A stretch of DNA of 64,000 nucleotides from Acidithiobacillus sp. (GTDB lineage: Bacteria; Pseudomonadota; Gammaproteobacteria; Acidithiobacillales; Acidithiobacillaceae), in assembly GCA_028065135.1 (NCBI GenBank), contig JAPTWR010000086.1, positions 1-64,000 on the forward strand, written 5' to 3'. Position numbers and translations under genes: made by a program. The notes beneath the pieces were generated by a model. It saw only the letters and a list, made by a program, of their open reading frames with translations. It had not been told where the DNA came from and searched no databases. The first letter of the stretch is position 1. Each line of letters begins with the position of its first letter. Positions 8,827 to 17,563 of the stretch are shown piece by piece.

Positions 8827-9977
8827 GACATGGCCTCCTTGTACAACTGAGCAATCTTTGGGGCTACATTAATCCAGTCATAGCGTCGGGAATGTGTACG
8901 GCATTCAGCAGTTGATGGTGTCGCTATGGTCCCCGACAGGATCTCGCTCATGGACCGTGCCATTGCGCTGGCGGTGGAATCATCGGTTACCCATTGCGGC
9001 GCGAAAGGGCTCACTATTTCTGGCAGTCCCCCTACGGGGGTAACCAGTACCGGTGTGCCGGAGGCCATGGATTCGACGGTGATCAGTCCAAATCCTTCCA
9101 AGGCTGTGGTGGGTACTACGGTGAAATCTGCTGCGCGATAAGCGGCAGGGAGATCTTGATCTGCGAGAAAGCCAAGAAATTTAACGTGATTGGTGAGCCC
9201 GAGCGATTCAGTCATTCTCGCCAGTTCGTGAGCCATGCCGCCTACACCGGCAACCATGAGCAGCACGTCCGGGAAACGTGCTTTGACCGTGACGAGCGCG
9301 GTGAGCAAGTTTTCTATACCCATGCGCCGGGAGAGTCTTCGGACCACAAGAATGATTGGCCTATCTCTAGGCCACCCCAGAATATTTCTTGCCTCAGTGC
9401 GGGCCATGGTCTGATCGAAACGCTGGGTATCAATCGCGCCTGGTATGACCGCGATTTTTTCTGGTGAAACTCCGTATTCATTGATCAGTATTTCTTTGAA
9501 GGCGTTGGAGAGCACGATCAGTCGAGTGGCGCGACGATACACCGAGTTTTCTATGAAATATTTAATGAGGGAGCGATTCTTGCCCTGTTCCATGGCCGCC
9601 TCACCGGCCCATGGACCCTGAAAATGCACTACCAGAGGCTGGTGCGACAACAGATCCGTTGCGGGAAATCCATATAATGCAAAGTGCACGCAAATGATAT
9701 CTGGACGAAATTCATTGATTATCTTCTTCAAGGCACTGCGTGCCCTGTACCAGCGCTGTGGCAGTGAACTCCGTGCCTCTGAAAATGCTACGATATTATC
9801 GTTGGTGTCACGCGTGATGGCTTTACTGCCGATGACCAGCCCACGGCTATGAAAACCCAAGGCGGGCAATCTGTTAAAAAGATCGTAATAGTATCTCTCC
9901 AATCCTCCGGGACGCTCTGGAAACCAAGAGGATCCTAGCTGAACCGTTCTGATCGCAGGCGAGAGATCCGGCTCCAT
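8823..9977 (-). CDS. glycosyltransferase family 4 (GT-B fold)
   Basis: Second GT4 enzyme of the leftward arm, 384 residues. The acceptor-domain start is P-G-G-L-E-R-Y-Y, and the donor-domain motif is E-G-F-G-L-I-T-V-E-S followed by G-G-L-P-E-I. It overlaps the next gene by four bases and follows the stop of the small ORF at 9980 by two bases. Likely adds one residue of the polysaccharide repeat; specificity is not visible. Confidence 0.9.
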   Translation of the reverse strand: MEPDLSPAIRTVQLGSSWFPERPGGLERYYYDLFNRLPALGFHSRGLVIGSKAITRDTNDNIVAFSEARSSLPQRWYRARSALKKIINEFRPDIICVHFALYGFPATDLLSHQPLVVHFQGPWAGEAAMEQGKNRSLIKYFIENSVYRRATRLIVLSNAFKEILINEYGVSPEKIAVIPGAIDTQRFDQTMARTEARNILGWPRDRPIILVVRRLSRRMGIENLLTALVTVKARFPDVLLMVAGVGGMAHELARMTESLGLTNHVKFLGFLADQDLPAAYRAADFTVVPTTALEGFGLITVESMASGTPVLVTPVGGLPEIVSPFAPQWVTDDSTASAMARSMSEILSGTIATPSTAECRTHSRRYDWINVAPKIAQLYKEAMS

Positions 9978-9979
9978 GG

Positions 9980-10234
9980 CTATGATTTCATCCGCTGTTT
10001 CTTGGACCGTGAGGTGGTCGTTTCCAACTCATCGTGAAGTGGCGGCGTCGGTCCCCATCCGGGATGGGGATCACAGACTGTGTAGATATCCGGATAGCTC
10101 GCAGAAGATGTGGCGCGTACGCGATAGAAAAAAATGGGAGTCCGCGTTTTTTCGTCGGGCACTAATGTGTTTTTGGTTTCAAGGAGTTCATCGACCTGTT
10201 GCGGTTTTATCGAGGTACTATTGAGCGTGAGCAT
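9980..10234 (-). CDS. small hypothetical protein leading the leftward glycosyltransferase arm
   Basis: Frame of 84 codons with AAGGA about 9 bases before its ATG. Its stop (TAG) is two bases before the glycosyltransferase ATG, an arrangement typical of translational coupling. The product is hydrophilic, Pro/Thr-rich, and ends in a basic stretch. I recognise no domain. A sigma-54-like element lies about 130 bases upstream. It may be a genuine small gene or a coupled leader; moderate doubt remains. Confidence 0.45.
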   Translation of the reverse strand: MLTLNSTSIKPQQVDELLETKNTLVPDEKTRTPIFFYRVRATSSASYPDIYTVCDPHPGWGPTPPLHDELETTTSRSKKQRMKS

Positions 10235-10364
10235 TGCCGTAGTCCTTACAAGTGCTGCGCGGGTGCATAGGTGAGAAACGGGTGGAGTGGGGTATGAGCG
10301 GTTTCCTTGTGCTGTTTTCTTAACTTGACCTACCCGCGACTACTCCTGCTCACAAGACGTCATA

Positions 10365-10380
10365 AGCATTTTATATGCCA
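10365..10380 (-). promoter_or_regulatory. sigma-54-like promoter for the leftward arm
   Basis: The minus strand reads TGGCATATAAAATGCT: GG and GC elements with the required 10-base spacing, three mismatches to the usual TGGCACG-N4-TTGCW. The predicted transcript start is near 10355, about 120 bases before the small ORF. Confidence 0.45.
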
Positions 10381-10602
10381 CTCTAATAGTTAAGTAAAAA
10401 CATATAGATATGGATTATTTCAGGGATTCTGTGGCCTATTGAGATGTAACGAACATGATACAAAATAGGGTCATTTCCACCTTGCTTACCCCCCAACTCT
10501 CTAGTGTTATTGATAAAAGTTATGAATAGGTCGTCGGGCAGATGTGTGTTAAGAGTGTTACGATGCGGGAGAAACACGTGGTGGGGAGAGGACACCCGCC
10601 TG

Positions 10603-10620
10603 CCATATCCTCGGATATGG
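10603..10620. promoter_or_regulatory. palindrome CCATATCC-TC-GGATATGG, possible activator site
   Basis: Perfect 8-bp arms around a two-base centre. The half-site GGATATGG recurs at 10735-10742 and a one-mismatch version lies near 10407-10414. Its position between two sigma-54-like promoters suggests an upstream activating sequence; this is inferred. Confidence 0.45.
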
Positions 10621-11089
10621 GCCATCGAGGGCAACCGGGAGGTTTTTCACTCCGTGATGGCAAAGTTACTGGTTCTGTAGGCCGGTGCTCGGCGAAGATT
10701 TTCGTTTCGGGAATGATCTCTGATGGGGTGGCAGGGATATGGGTGGGCACACAAGATATCTACATTACTGTGGTACGAACGATCGATTGGCAGGTTCGGG
10801 ATGTGTCTGGATGCGGCAAAGATGATGCAGTTTGTAAATCTCATGCAACATTTTGGCGTGGATCATACTCCATAGCCCTCCGAAACAACGCTCTATCCGA
10901 GGTGGGGTAGCACCGCATCCAAGGTGATCAGTATGATCGGCACCTTGCGTCCATAAAAATGAAAACCAAATAAAATAGGAAGTTGTAATCATATCTTCTG
11001 TTGAGCGGGGAGATAGGCCGGCCGGTCGCGCTGACATGGAGAGGCCATTCGTTATATTTAATGATATATCACCATGTGCTGGCGCGGTA

Positions 11090-11105
11090 TGGCGCGATAA
11101 TTGCT
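11090..11105 (+). promoter_or_regulatory. sigma-54 promoter upstream of the export operon
   Basis: TGGCGCGATAATTGCT matches TGGC(A/G)CG-N4-TTGC(A/T) at all defined positions, with GG at 11091-11092, GC at 11103-11104 and the strict 10-base gap. The predicted start of transcription is near 11116, about 110 bases before the wza-like start codon. Confidence 0.7.
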
Positions 11106-11226
11106 TGGATACAGGACGGTTTGGAGGAAGGCGAGTGGTGTGACAGATCGGCGCTTTTCGACTATATGCCATCAGGCAACCTAGGCCGCCGTGGGCGTGT
11201 CCCCTGTTCAGTATGAGAGGTCGTTA

Positions 11227-12342
11227 ATGCGAATGCACACTTCAAGGCCGGTTCGGTGTGGCTCGGCTTCCTGCCGGTCGGTCACAGTTAAATCGCTGCG
11301 CAACCTGTTAGTGCTGGGCGTCTTGGCGGCCGCTCTTGCGGGATGCGCGGGAATCGCTCCGGTCGGACCTAATGTTGCTGTGCAAAAGTTACCGAGTCCG
11401 GTCGTCGCGAACAAATCCGAGACACTGGCTCCGCAACTGGTGAACCACCTGTTACATCCGTCTATAACCTACCGCCTTGGCGCCGGAGACGTGGTATCCG
11501 TTTCCGTATATCTCCATCCCACGCTGTCCGTGCCGTTTGGTGATAGTTCGGTCGGCCTGCCCGGCGCTTTGGTCAGCAACAATGGTAATCTTCAATTGCC
11601 CCTGCTCGGTTTGGTGCACGTCGACGGATTGACGACTTCCCAATTACAGACCCGCCTGACAAAGTTGTATGCCCGCTACGTGGTCGATCCGGATGTTACC
11701 GTGCAACTTCAAGTCGCCCACAGTATTCGCTACTACCTGCTGGGGGCGTTCACGGCGCCGGGCCTGAAGTTCTCTGATCGTCGCCTGACTCTGTTGGATG
11801 CCATGGCCCTTGGAGGGAGTGTGAACCTGCCTGATGCGGATCTGCGCGGGGCGTATGTCGTTCAGCAGGGCAAAAAATTGCCAGTGAATTTTCATCAACT
11901 CATCATGAATGGGAATCTGGGGCAAAACATTTCCCTGGCGAGCGGTGACACGGTGGTGGTACCCAGCATCTCCACCATGCGGGCTTACGTTTTTGGCGCG
12001 GTCGCGAAACCTGGGGCGATACCTTTTGTCGATGGGCGTTTAGGGTTGCTGCAAGCGCTGTCGGCGGCGGGCATGGATACCACGTCACTCACCAACGCCC
12101 GTTTGAGCGACGTCCGCATCATCCGTTCCGAAGGCGCCAGTGGTGAGTTGATCATTGTCAACGCGCGGGCCATTCTCGAAGGGAAGGCTGCACCCTTCTA
12201 CCTGAAATCGGGCGACATTGTGTATGTTCCGCAGACGGCCATCAGCAGTTGGAACCAGGCCATTCAGTTGATTCTGCCTTCGCTGCAGGCCATAGCGGGT
12301 GTGCTGAACCCATTCGTATCCATCAAGTATCTGTCGCAATAG
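11227..12342 (+). CDS. wza: outer-membrane polysaccharide export lipoprotein (Wza-like)
   Basis: Forms the outer-membrane exit channel for capsule or exopolysaccharide. It has 371 residues from ATG 11227, chosen because GAGAGG lies 6 bases upstream; the frame extends to 11191 without such a site. An N-terminal hydrophobic stretch ends in A-L-A-G-C with the lipidated Cys at about position 40, a lipobox. Next come the polysaccharide-export domain (Y-R-L-G-A-G-D) and two SLBB-like beta-grasp repeats (around L-L-G-A-F-T and Y-V-F-G-A-V). It is the first gene of the rightward arm; the Wzc-like gene follows after nine bases. Confidence 0.93.
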   Translation: MRMHTSRPVRCGSASCRSVTVKSLRNLLVLGVLAAALAGCAGIAPVGPNVAVQKLPSPVVANKSETLAPQLVNHLLHPSITYRLGAGDVVSVSVYLHPTLSVPFGDSSVGLPGALVSNNGNLQLPLLGLVHVDGLTTSQLQTRLTKLYARYVVDPDVTVQLQVAHSIRYYLLGAFTAPGLKFSDRRLTLLDAMALGGSVNLPDADLRGAYVVQQGKKLPVNFHQLIMNGNLGQNISLASGDTVVVPSISTMRAYVFGAVAKPGAIPFVDGRLGLLQALSAAGMDTTSLTNARLSDVRIIRSEGASGELIIVNARAILEGKAAPFYLKSGDIVYVPQTAISSWNQAIQLILPSLQAIAGVLNPFVSIKYLSQ

Positions 12343-12351
12343 GATGATCCC

Positions 12352-14862
12352 GTGACTGATAATCCAGAAACATTGTCCCAGCATCAAAGCGACGATCTCT
12401 TTAGGCAATCTCCCACTGGCGGGGCCTTGGAAGATGGAGATGAAGGGGAAAAAATTGATGTAGCCGCCCTGCTTCGATCGTTGAAAACCCACTGGCGGTG
12501 GCCGGTGGGCTTGGCGGGAGCGGGTGCGGTCCTCGCGGTGCTGATTACGCTTTTCAGCGTGCCGGTATTCGTATCCACCGGTTCCATTTATCTGGGTAAT
12601 GCGGAGAAGGACCAGGGTGTGCCCAGTGGTGGAAGCGGTTTATCCCTGCTGGCGGGCTTGACTCAGGCGCCAAATATGGAGACACAAATTCAGATCATGC
12701 AGAGTCGCGACATCATTGAACGCGCGATTGCCAGGTCTGGGCTAAACGTATCGATCCTGAGTCCGAGTGAGAACAACTCCGTCCATTTCTGGTATTGGCT
12801 GGCCAGTGGTCACTCCTTTGGCATCTATGCACCGCCCGGCGATGGTCTGCACGCGAGTCTGGTCAAGGCGATAGGGCCGAATCTGTATGGTGCGCGCTTG
12901 GACTTGATATTCACCGCCTCTGGCCACTATCGTATTCAGCGCGGCAAGCAGGTGCTGCTCACCGGTGTTCTGGGCGAACCGGCCGTCGCCCCGACATTGC
13001 GTCTGGTTTTACAGCCCAACGTGGCTGGTTTTGTGCCAAAGGCAGGCAGCACGTACCACCTGACCATTCAGCCGCCTCTGGCCATCTACAAAATGATCCG
13101 GAGTCGTGTTTCGGTGGCGGAAGCCGGAGAGAATACCGGAGGGACGACGACCAGCTTTCTTGTCAACCTGGCGTTCCAGGATGCGAATCCCTATACATCC
13201 CAACATTTTCTCAATACGCTGATGTTGACCTATCTCGAGCAAACGCACGCCTGGGCCACTGGTCAGGCCTCTTCCACGTATGACTACTTGAACGTGCAAT
13301 TGGAGAAGATCCGCACGGCGCTGGAGACGGCCGACAATCGTTTGGCCGGTTACCAGAGCAAGAGCGGTGTATTGTCGGTGGCCTCCAATGCACAAGTCAT
13401 GATCAGTCAGATGGCGACGTATGAGAGCCAGCTCAGCGCGCTCAAACTGAAGCTCTACAGCCTGCAACGGCTGCGCCGCGAGCTGAATACGCCCGGTGAC
13501 CGCGTCAATCCTTATCTGGTCAGTAGTGTCAGTGATCCGGTTTTGAATGGATTGAGTGAAAAGCTGATTACCGCCCAAGGTAAGGAGGCGGCACTACGAA
13601 ACCTCTATACCCCGGCAGCGCCCGAAATGAGGCAGATCATGACGGAGATCGATTCTATCAAGTCGGCGATCCGGAATGTGCTCAGTAATCAGGAGAGCGA
13701 GACCAATCAGCGGATGCGTTCGCTCAGTGATCTCATCGGTCAATACAAAGAGCAGATGGGCCATTACCCCCAGGAAGCCTTGCAGGTCCTTTCTTTGACG
13801 CGATCCAGCGAGGTCCTGGGAAAACTCTATATGTTCTTGATGGAAAAGCAGGAAGAGGCGGCCATCAGCAAGGCCAGCACGATCACCAAAAACCGGATCC
13901 TGGATACCGCTCTGGTGCATGATCTCCCCGTGTCGCCGGTGGGGAAACGCAACGTCCTCGTGGGCGCCTTTCTGGGGTTGTTGAGCGGGTTGGGTGTGGT
14001 GTTCTGGAGATTCCTGGCGCACAAGGGATTCCATTCGGACGAAGAGATTCGCCGGCGATATGCCTCTCTGCCCCTGTTCGGCACGCTTCCGGAGTATGCA
14101 AAGTTTAGCGCGCCCTCCAACGGTCTGAAATCCGCGGGCATGACGATCCCGGATTCACGCTCCGGATATGGCGAGGCCATGCGGCTACTGCGCGGAAAGC
14201 TCTATATGGATATCGCGGGTGGGGAGCATGGTCGAGTTTTGATGTTGACCTCCGCTGTTCAGGGGGATGGTAAAAGCACGGTGGCCACACAACTGGCGAT
14301 GGCCTTGGCGAAAGACGGCAAAAGTGTTCTGTTGATCGATGCGGATTTGCGTAACCCGCATTTGCATGAAGTCTTCCGCACCGTGCAAAGCCCCGGCTTG
14401 GCCGGATATCTGGCCGGGCAAGATGAATGGAGGGCGTGTGTGCAATCACTGACAGGTCAGCCCGATCTTCCGTTGCAACTGATTGCGGCGGGCGAGGTTC
14501 CACCCAGCCCGGTAGAGCTGGTGGGGCAGCCCAGATTCGCAGAGCTCATAGACCGGGCACGTCGCGAGTATGATTATATTATTTTGGATACGCCACCGTT
14601 CCCCATGGTGTCGGATGGTTTGGTGATTTCCCGCATGGTGGATCGTGTATTGTCGGTGATTCGGGTGGGACAAACCCCACGCCGGGCTTTTCAAGAACAT
14701 GTCATCGGTGTGGCCCATATGGCCCGCCCCCGGGGATTGGTGATCAACGGCACCTCGATGGATCAGGGACTGGGCTACAGCTATACCACCAACAAGACCG
14801 CCCTGCAGATTTTGAAAGACAAAATGCGTGTATTCGTCCGCCGTATGCGATGGAGGGCCTGA
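12352..14862 (+). CDS. wzc: chain-length regulator and BY-kinase (Wzc-like)
   Basis: Inner-membrane co-polymerase of 836 residues from GTG 12352. An N-terminal Wzz domain has a first membrane helix at about 46-66, a long periplasmic coiled-coil part, and a second helix near residue 530-550. The cytoplasmic tyrosine-autokinase domain shows Walker A (Q-G-D-G-K-S-T), Walker A' (L-L-I-D-A-D) and a later I-L-D-T-P-P. It works with Wza to control chain length and export. One oddity: the C-terminal tail has only two tyrosines (Y-S-Y) rather than the cluster of E. coli Wzc, so phosphorylation control may differ. Confidence 0.93.
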   Translation: MTDNPETLSQHQSDDLFRQSPTGGALEDGDEGEKIDVAALLRSLKTHWRWPVGLAGAGAVLAVLITLFSVPVFVSTGSIYLGNAEKDQGVPSGGSGLSLLAGLTQAPNMETQIQIMQSRDIIERAIARSGLNVSILSPSENNSVHFWYWLASGHSFGIYAPPGDGLHASLVKAIGPNLYGARLDLIFTASGHYRIQRGKQVLLTGVLGEPAVAPTLRLVLQPNVAGFVPKAGSTYHLTIQPPLAIYKMIRSRVSVAEAGENTGGTTTSFLVNLAFQDANPYTSQHFLNTLMLTYLEQTHAWATGQASSTYDYLNVQLEKIRTALETADNRLAGYQSKSGVLSVASNAQVMISQMATYESQLSALKLKLYSLQRLRRELNTPGDRVNPYLVSSVSDPVLNGLSEKLITAQGKEAALRNLYTPAAPEMRQIMTEIDSIKSAIRNVLSNQESETNQRMRSLSDLIGQYKEQMGHYPQEALQVLSLTRSSEVLGKLYMFLMEKQEEAAISKASTITKNRILDTALVHDLPVSPVGKRNVLVGAFLGLLSGLGVVFWRFLAHKGFHSDEEIRRRYASLPLFGTLPEYAKFSAPSNGLKSAGMTIPDSRSGYGEAMRLLRGKLYMDIAGGEHGRVLMLTSAVQGDGKSTVATQLAMALAKDGKSVLLIDADLRNPHLHEVFRTVQSPGLAGYLAGQDEWRACVQSLTGQPDLPLQLIAAGEVPPSPVELVGQPRFAELIDRARREYDYIILDTPPFPMVSDGLVISRMVDRVLSVIRVGQTPRRAFQEHVIGVAHMARPRGLVINGTSMDQGLGYSYTTNKTALQILKDKMRVFVRRMRWRA

Positions 14863-14895
14863 GGGTGCGTATGGGCGCTATCGGAGGGTGCTGAC

Positions 14896-16323
14896 ATGGT
14901 ATCGACCATAGCGGGCAGGGGGGTGGTCAGAACCGTCAGACACGGTTTTGACAAAATATGGATCCCGATCATTCTATTTTGGGTATTCCCCTTCGCGTTC
15001 TATTTAGTACATTTGAGTTCCGTCACTAACTATTTATTCCCGGCAGCGGCATTTGCGCTCGGCATGGCGCTTTATCGTTCGCACCCCGCATTATATTTGA
15101 GCCACACTTGGTGGTTATGGTTTATTACCCCAGAAATCAGACGGCTAGTGGACTATCAAATCGGTTTCCAACCCATCTCTCTGATTATGCTTAGTCCTTA
15201 TCTGGTTACTGGTTTGGCATTCTTTACGGTGATTACCTACCTCCCACAATTACGTTACAAAGCATTATTCCCGATGGTATTGGCCCTGTTTGGTGTTATT
15301 TATGGCTACTTGGTGGGCATTATCAATGCGGGGATCATGCCGGCGACGTTTGGTCTTTTAAACTGGATACTCCCCATATTATTTGGTTTGCACACCGCTA
15401 TTCACTGGCGTGAATATGAAGGATTCAAGCGGACTATCTATCGTACTTTTGTGTGGGGGACCCTGGTTATGGGACTCTACGGATTGTTTCAGTTCATGGA
15501 TCCTCCGCCTTGGGACAGGTACTGGATGATTTCCTCCAAGATGCTGAGTATAGGTTTGCCATTGCCCTTTCATGTTCGTATTTTCAGTACGATGAATTCT
15601 CCCGGTCCATTTGCGATGGAACTGATGGGCACGTTGCTTATGCTGGCCGCCGGTGGGGGATTCTGGCGTGTTCCCGCCGCGGTGTTCGGCTATAGCGCTT
15701 TTTTATTGAGCCTGGTGCGTACGGCATGGGGTGGCTGGGCAGTGGGTATCCTTTACCTGATATATCGGTTTAAGCCCAAGAATCTGATACGTTACTTCTT
15801 CGGCGCGCTGCTGGTCACAATGTTGGCGCTTCCAGTATTGACCTTTGGGCCGATTGCCAAAGACCTGAACAATCGTTTCGAGTCTATTCAGCATGTTCAA
15901 CAAAATGCCAGTTATCAGACACGTGTATCATTCTATGAACACTTTCTTGGTGAGGCTTTCGATACGCCCATCGGCCAAGGAATCGGTAATGTTGGCGTTG
16001 CCGCCCGTTTGTCATCAAGTGGCCATGTGGTAAATTTTGATAGCGGTATTATGGAAATTCCCTATGTGTTGGGCTGGCTCGGCGGTAGTTTATTTTTTTT
16101 AGGAACGGTATGGATATCATTGTACGTCTCGTTAAGTAAATGGACCAAGTTGGACCCTTTCATGGCTGTATCGAGCGCGATCGCGCTGGCCACACTCTCT
16201 ACCATCCCGCTCTTCAACAATTTGATTGGCACTGCGGGAATGTTTTTTTGGGCATTTGTCGGGATGGCGGTTGCGGGCATTCGTTATCACGGCCTGCATG
16301 ATCGCCACACCATAACATCATGA
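14896..16323 (+). CDS. O-antigen/exopolysaccharide polymerase-like membrane protein (Wzy/WaaL type)
   Basis: Integral membrane protein of 475 residues with about ten to twelve hydrophobic segments and one long periplasmic loop around residues 320-380 carrying conserved-looking R and H residues (S-Y-Q-T-R-V-S-F-Y-E-H). This pattern is typical of the Wzy polymerase / O-antigen ligase superfamily, whose sequences are poorly conserved. Position between Wzc and Wzx genes supports the polymerase role: it joins repeat units at the periplasmic face. A ligase cannot be excluded. Confidence 0.75.
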   Translation: MVSTIAGRGVVRTVRHGFDKIWIPIILFWVFPFAFYLVHLSSVTNYLFPAAAFALGMALYRSHPALYLSHTWWLWFITPEIRRLVDYQIGFQPISLIMLSPYLVTGLAFFTVITYLPQLRYKALFPMVLALFGVIYGYLVGIINAGIMPATFGLLNWILPILFGLHTAIHWREYEGFKRTIYRTFVWGTLVMGLYGLFQFMDPPPWDRYWMISSKMLSIGLPLPFHVRIFSTMNSPGPFAMELMGTLLMLAAGGGFWRVPAAVFGYSAFLLSLVRTAWGGWAVGILYLIYRFKPKNLIRYFFGALLVTMLALPVLTFGPIAKDLNNRFESIQHVQQNASYQTRVSFYEHFLGEAFDTPIGQGIGNVGVAARLSSSGHVVNFDSGIMEIPYVLGWLGGSLFFLGTVWISLYVSLSKWTKLDPFMAVSSAIALATLSTIPLFNNLIGTAGMFFWAFVGMAVAGIRYHGLHDRHTITS

Positions 16324-16384
16324 TCTGGAATGCTGGCCGCACCGGATATCTTCAAATGTTTGTATATCTTTGGGGTGTGTCATC

Positions 16385-17548
16385 ATGAAAAGTATCTGTC
16401 TGGTTACCCATAAGATTAAACGGGGTGATGGCCAAGGACGTGTCAACTACGAAATTGTCCGTGCAGCTCGTGCCTGCGGTTATCAGGTTACGGTGTTGGC
16501 CAGCGAATGTGCCGAAGAAGTTGCCCAGGATGCTGGTGTAGAGTGGGTAAAAATTCCCGTAGATCCATGGATCAGTCAATTGTTGCGTAATCAGATTTTC
16601 GCTTGGCGCTCCGCTCGATGGCTGCGGCATCATGGTGATCAATTTGACCTTATTCATGCCAATGGATTTATCACGTGGTATCCCGCAAACATAAATTCCG
16701 CGCACTTTGTGCATGGGGCATGGTTGCATAGTCCGTATAGTGGTAGCGCGTTGACAGGCGGTTTCAAGAGCATGTACCAAAAATCATTTTCCTTATTAAA
16801 CGCCATGCTGGAAAAAAGGGCTTTCAGACAAGCAGACACCGTGGTGTCGGTTTCTCCATTGGTCGTTGATGAGTTGCGTTCGATAGGTGTGCCAAGCCAT
16901 AAGATTGTGATGATTCCTAATGGAGTGGATACCGACGAATATCACCCGGGATGCGGCCTTCGGAGTGAACTAAATATCGCTGCCGAGATACCTCTGGCGA
17001 TATTTTCGGGGGATTTGCGATCGAGGCGGAAGAATTTGGAAACCGTGCTGGCGGCACTTCAGGAGGCTCCCGACTGGCATCTGTTGGTACTGGGTCGCAC
17101 CGAAGGCAGTACATACCCTGCTCTCGCTGACGCACTTGGGCTCTCCCGGCGGGTGCACTTTCTGGGCTTTCGCCGGGATACCGCAGAGTTGATGCGAACG
17201 GCGGACGTGTTGGTGTTTCCCTCGCGCTATGATCCCTGCACGCTGGTTGTGGCCGAAGCGCTTTCCAGTGGCGTGCCGGTGATTACGGCCCAATCGGTGG
17301 GGGCGGCGTTTCAGGTGCCCGACGGGGGGGGATGGGTGCTGGATGATCCCGAAGACGGGAAGGGTATCGCGCTGATTCTCAGAAATCTTGCCGCTTACGA
17401 TAAGAAGCAACGGGATGACATCCGTGCGCGTGCGCGTGCCGCGGCGCTGGAGTACACATGGTCTGAAACGACCAAGGCCTATCTGGAGTTATATGAACGA
17501 TCTATCAATTCCCCAAGCAGAAGCGGTGCGATAGATGTGCATGGCTAG
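16385..17548 (+). CDS. glycosyltransferase family 4
   Basis: GT-B sugar transferase, 387 residues from ATG 16385 (GGGGTG about 8 bases upstream; a TTG five codons earlier is in frame). The acceptor-side start is L-V-T-H-K-I-K-R-G-D-G-Q-G, and the donor motif R-Y-D-P-C-T-L-V-V-A-E-A keeps the second conserved Glu but has Asp in place of the first. It lies 15 bases before the flippase gene. The exact sugar is unknown. Confidence 0.88.
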   Translation: MKSICLVTHKIKRGDGQGRVNYEIVRAARACGYQVTVLASECAEEVAQDAGVEWVKIPVDPWISQLLRNQIFAWRSARWLRHHGDQFDLIHANGFITWYPANINSAHFVHGAWLHSPYSGSALTGGFKSMYQKSFSLLNAMLEKRAFRQADTVVSVSPLVVDELRSIGVPSHKIVMIPNGVDTDEYHPGCGLRSELNIAAEIPLAIFSGDLRSRRKNLETVLAALQEAPDWHLLVLGRTEGSTYPALADALGLSRRVHFLGFRRDTAELMRTADVLVFPSRYDPCTLVVAEALSSGVPVITAQSVGAAFQVPDGGGWVLDDPEDGKGIALILRNLAAYDKKQRDDIRARARAAALEYTWSETTKAYLELYERSINSPSRSGAIDVHG

Positions 17549-17563
17549 GCGGGGCGACATCTC

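Larger units (their letters stand above)
10235..11226. other. about 1 kb divergent control region of the polysaccharide locus
   Basis: Nearly 1 kb between the leftward and rightward arms without a convincing gene. Open frames here (for example 10542-10910 on plus) lack ribosome sites and family character. The region holds sigma-54-type promoter sequences in both orientations, an 18-bp palindrome with repeated half-sites, and an imperfect inverted repeat (CAAGGTG at 10920-10926 with CACCTTG at 10940-10946). The layout suits enhancer-binding control. Confidence 0.55.

Noticed and set aside
10542..10910. Plus-strand frame of 122 codons in the control region
   Set aside because: No ribosome site, no domain and an unlikely amino-acid mix; the region looks regulatory.
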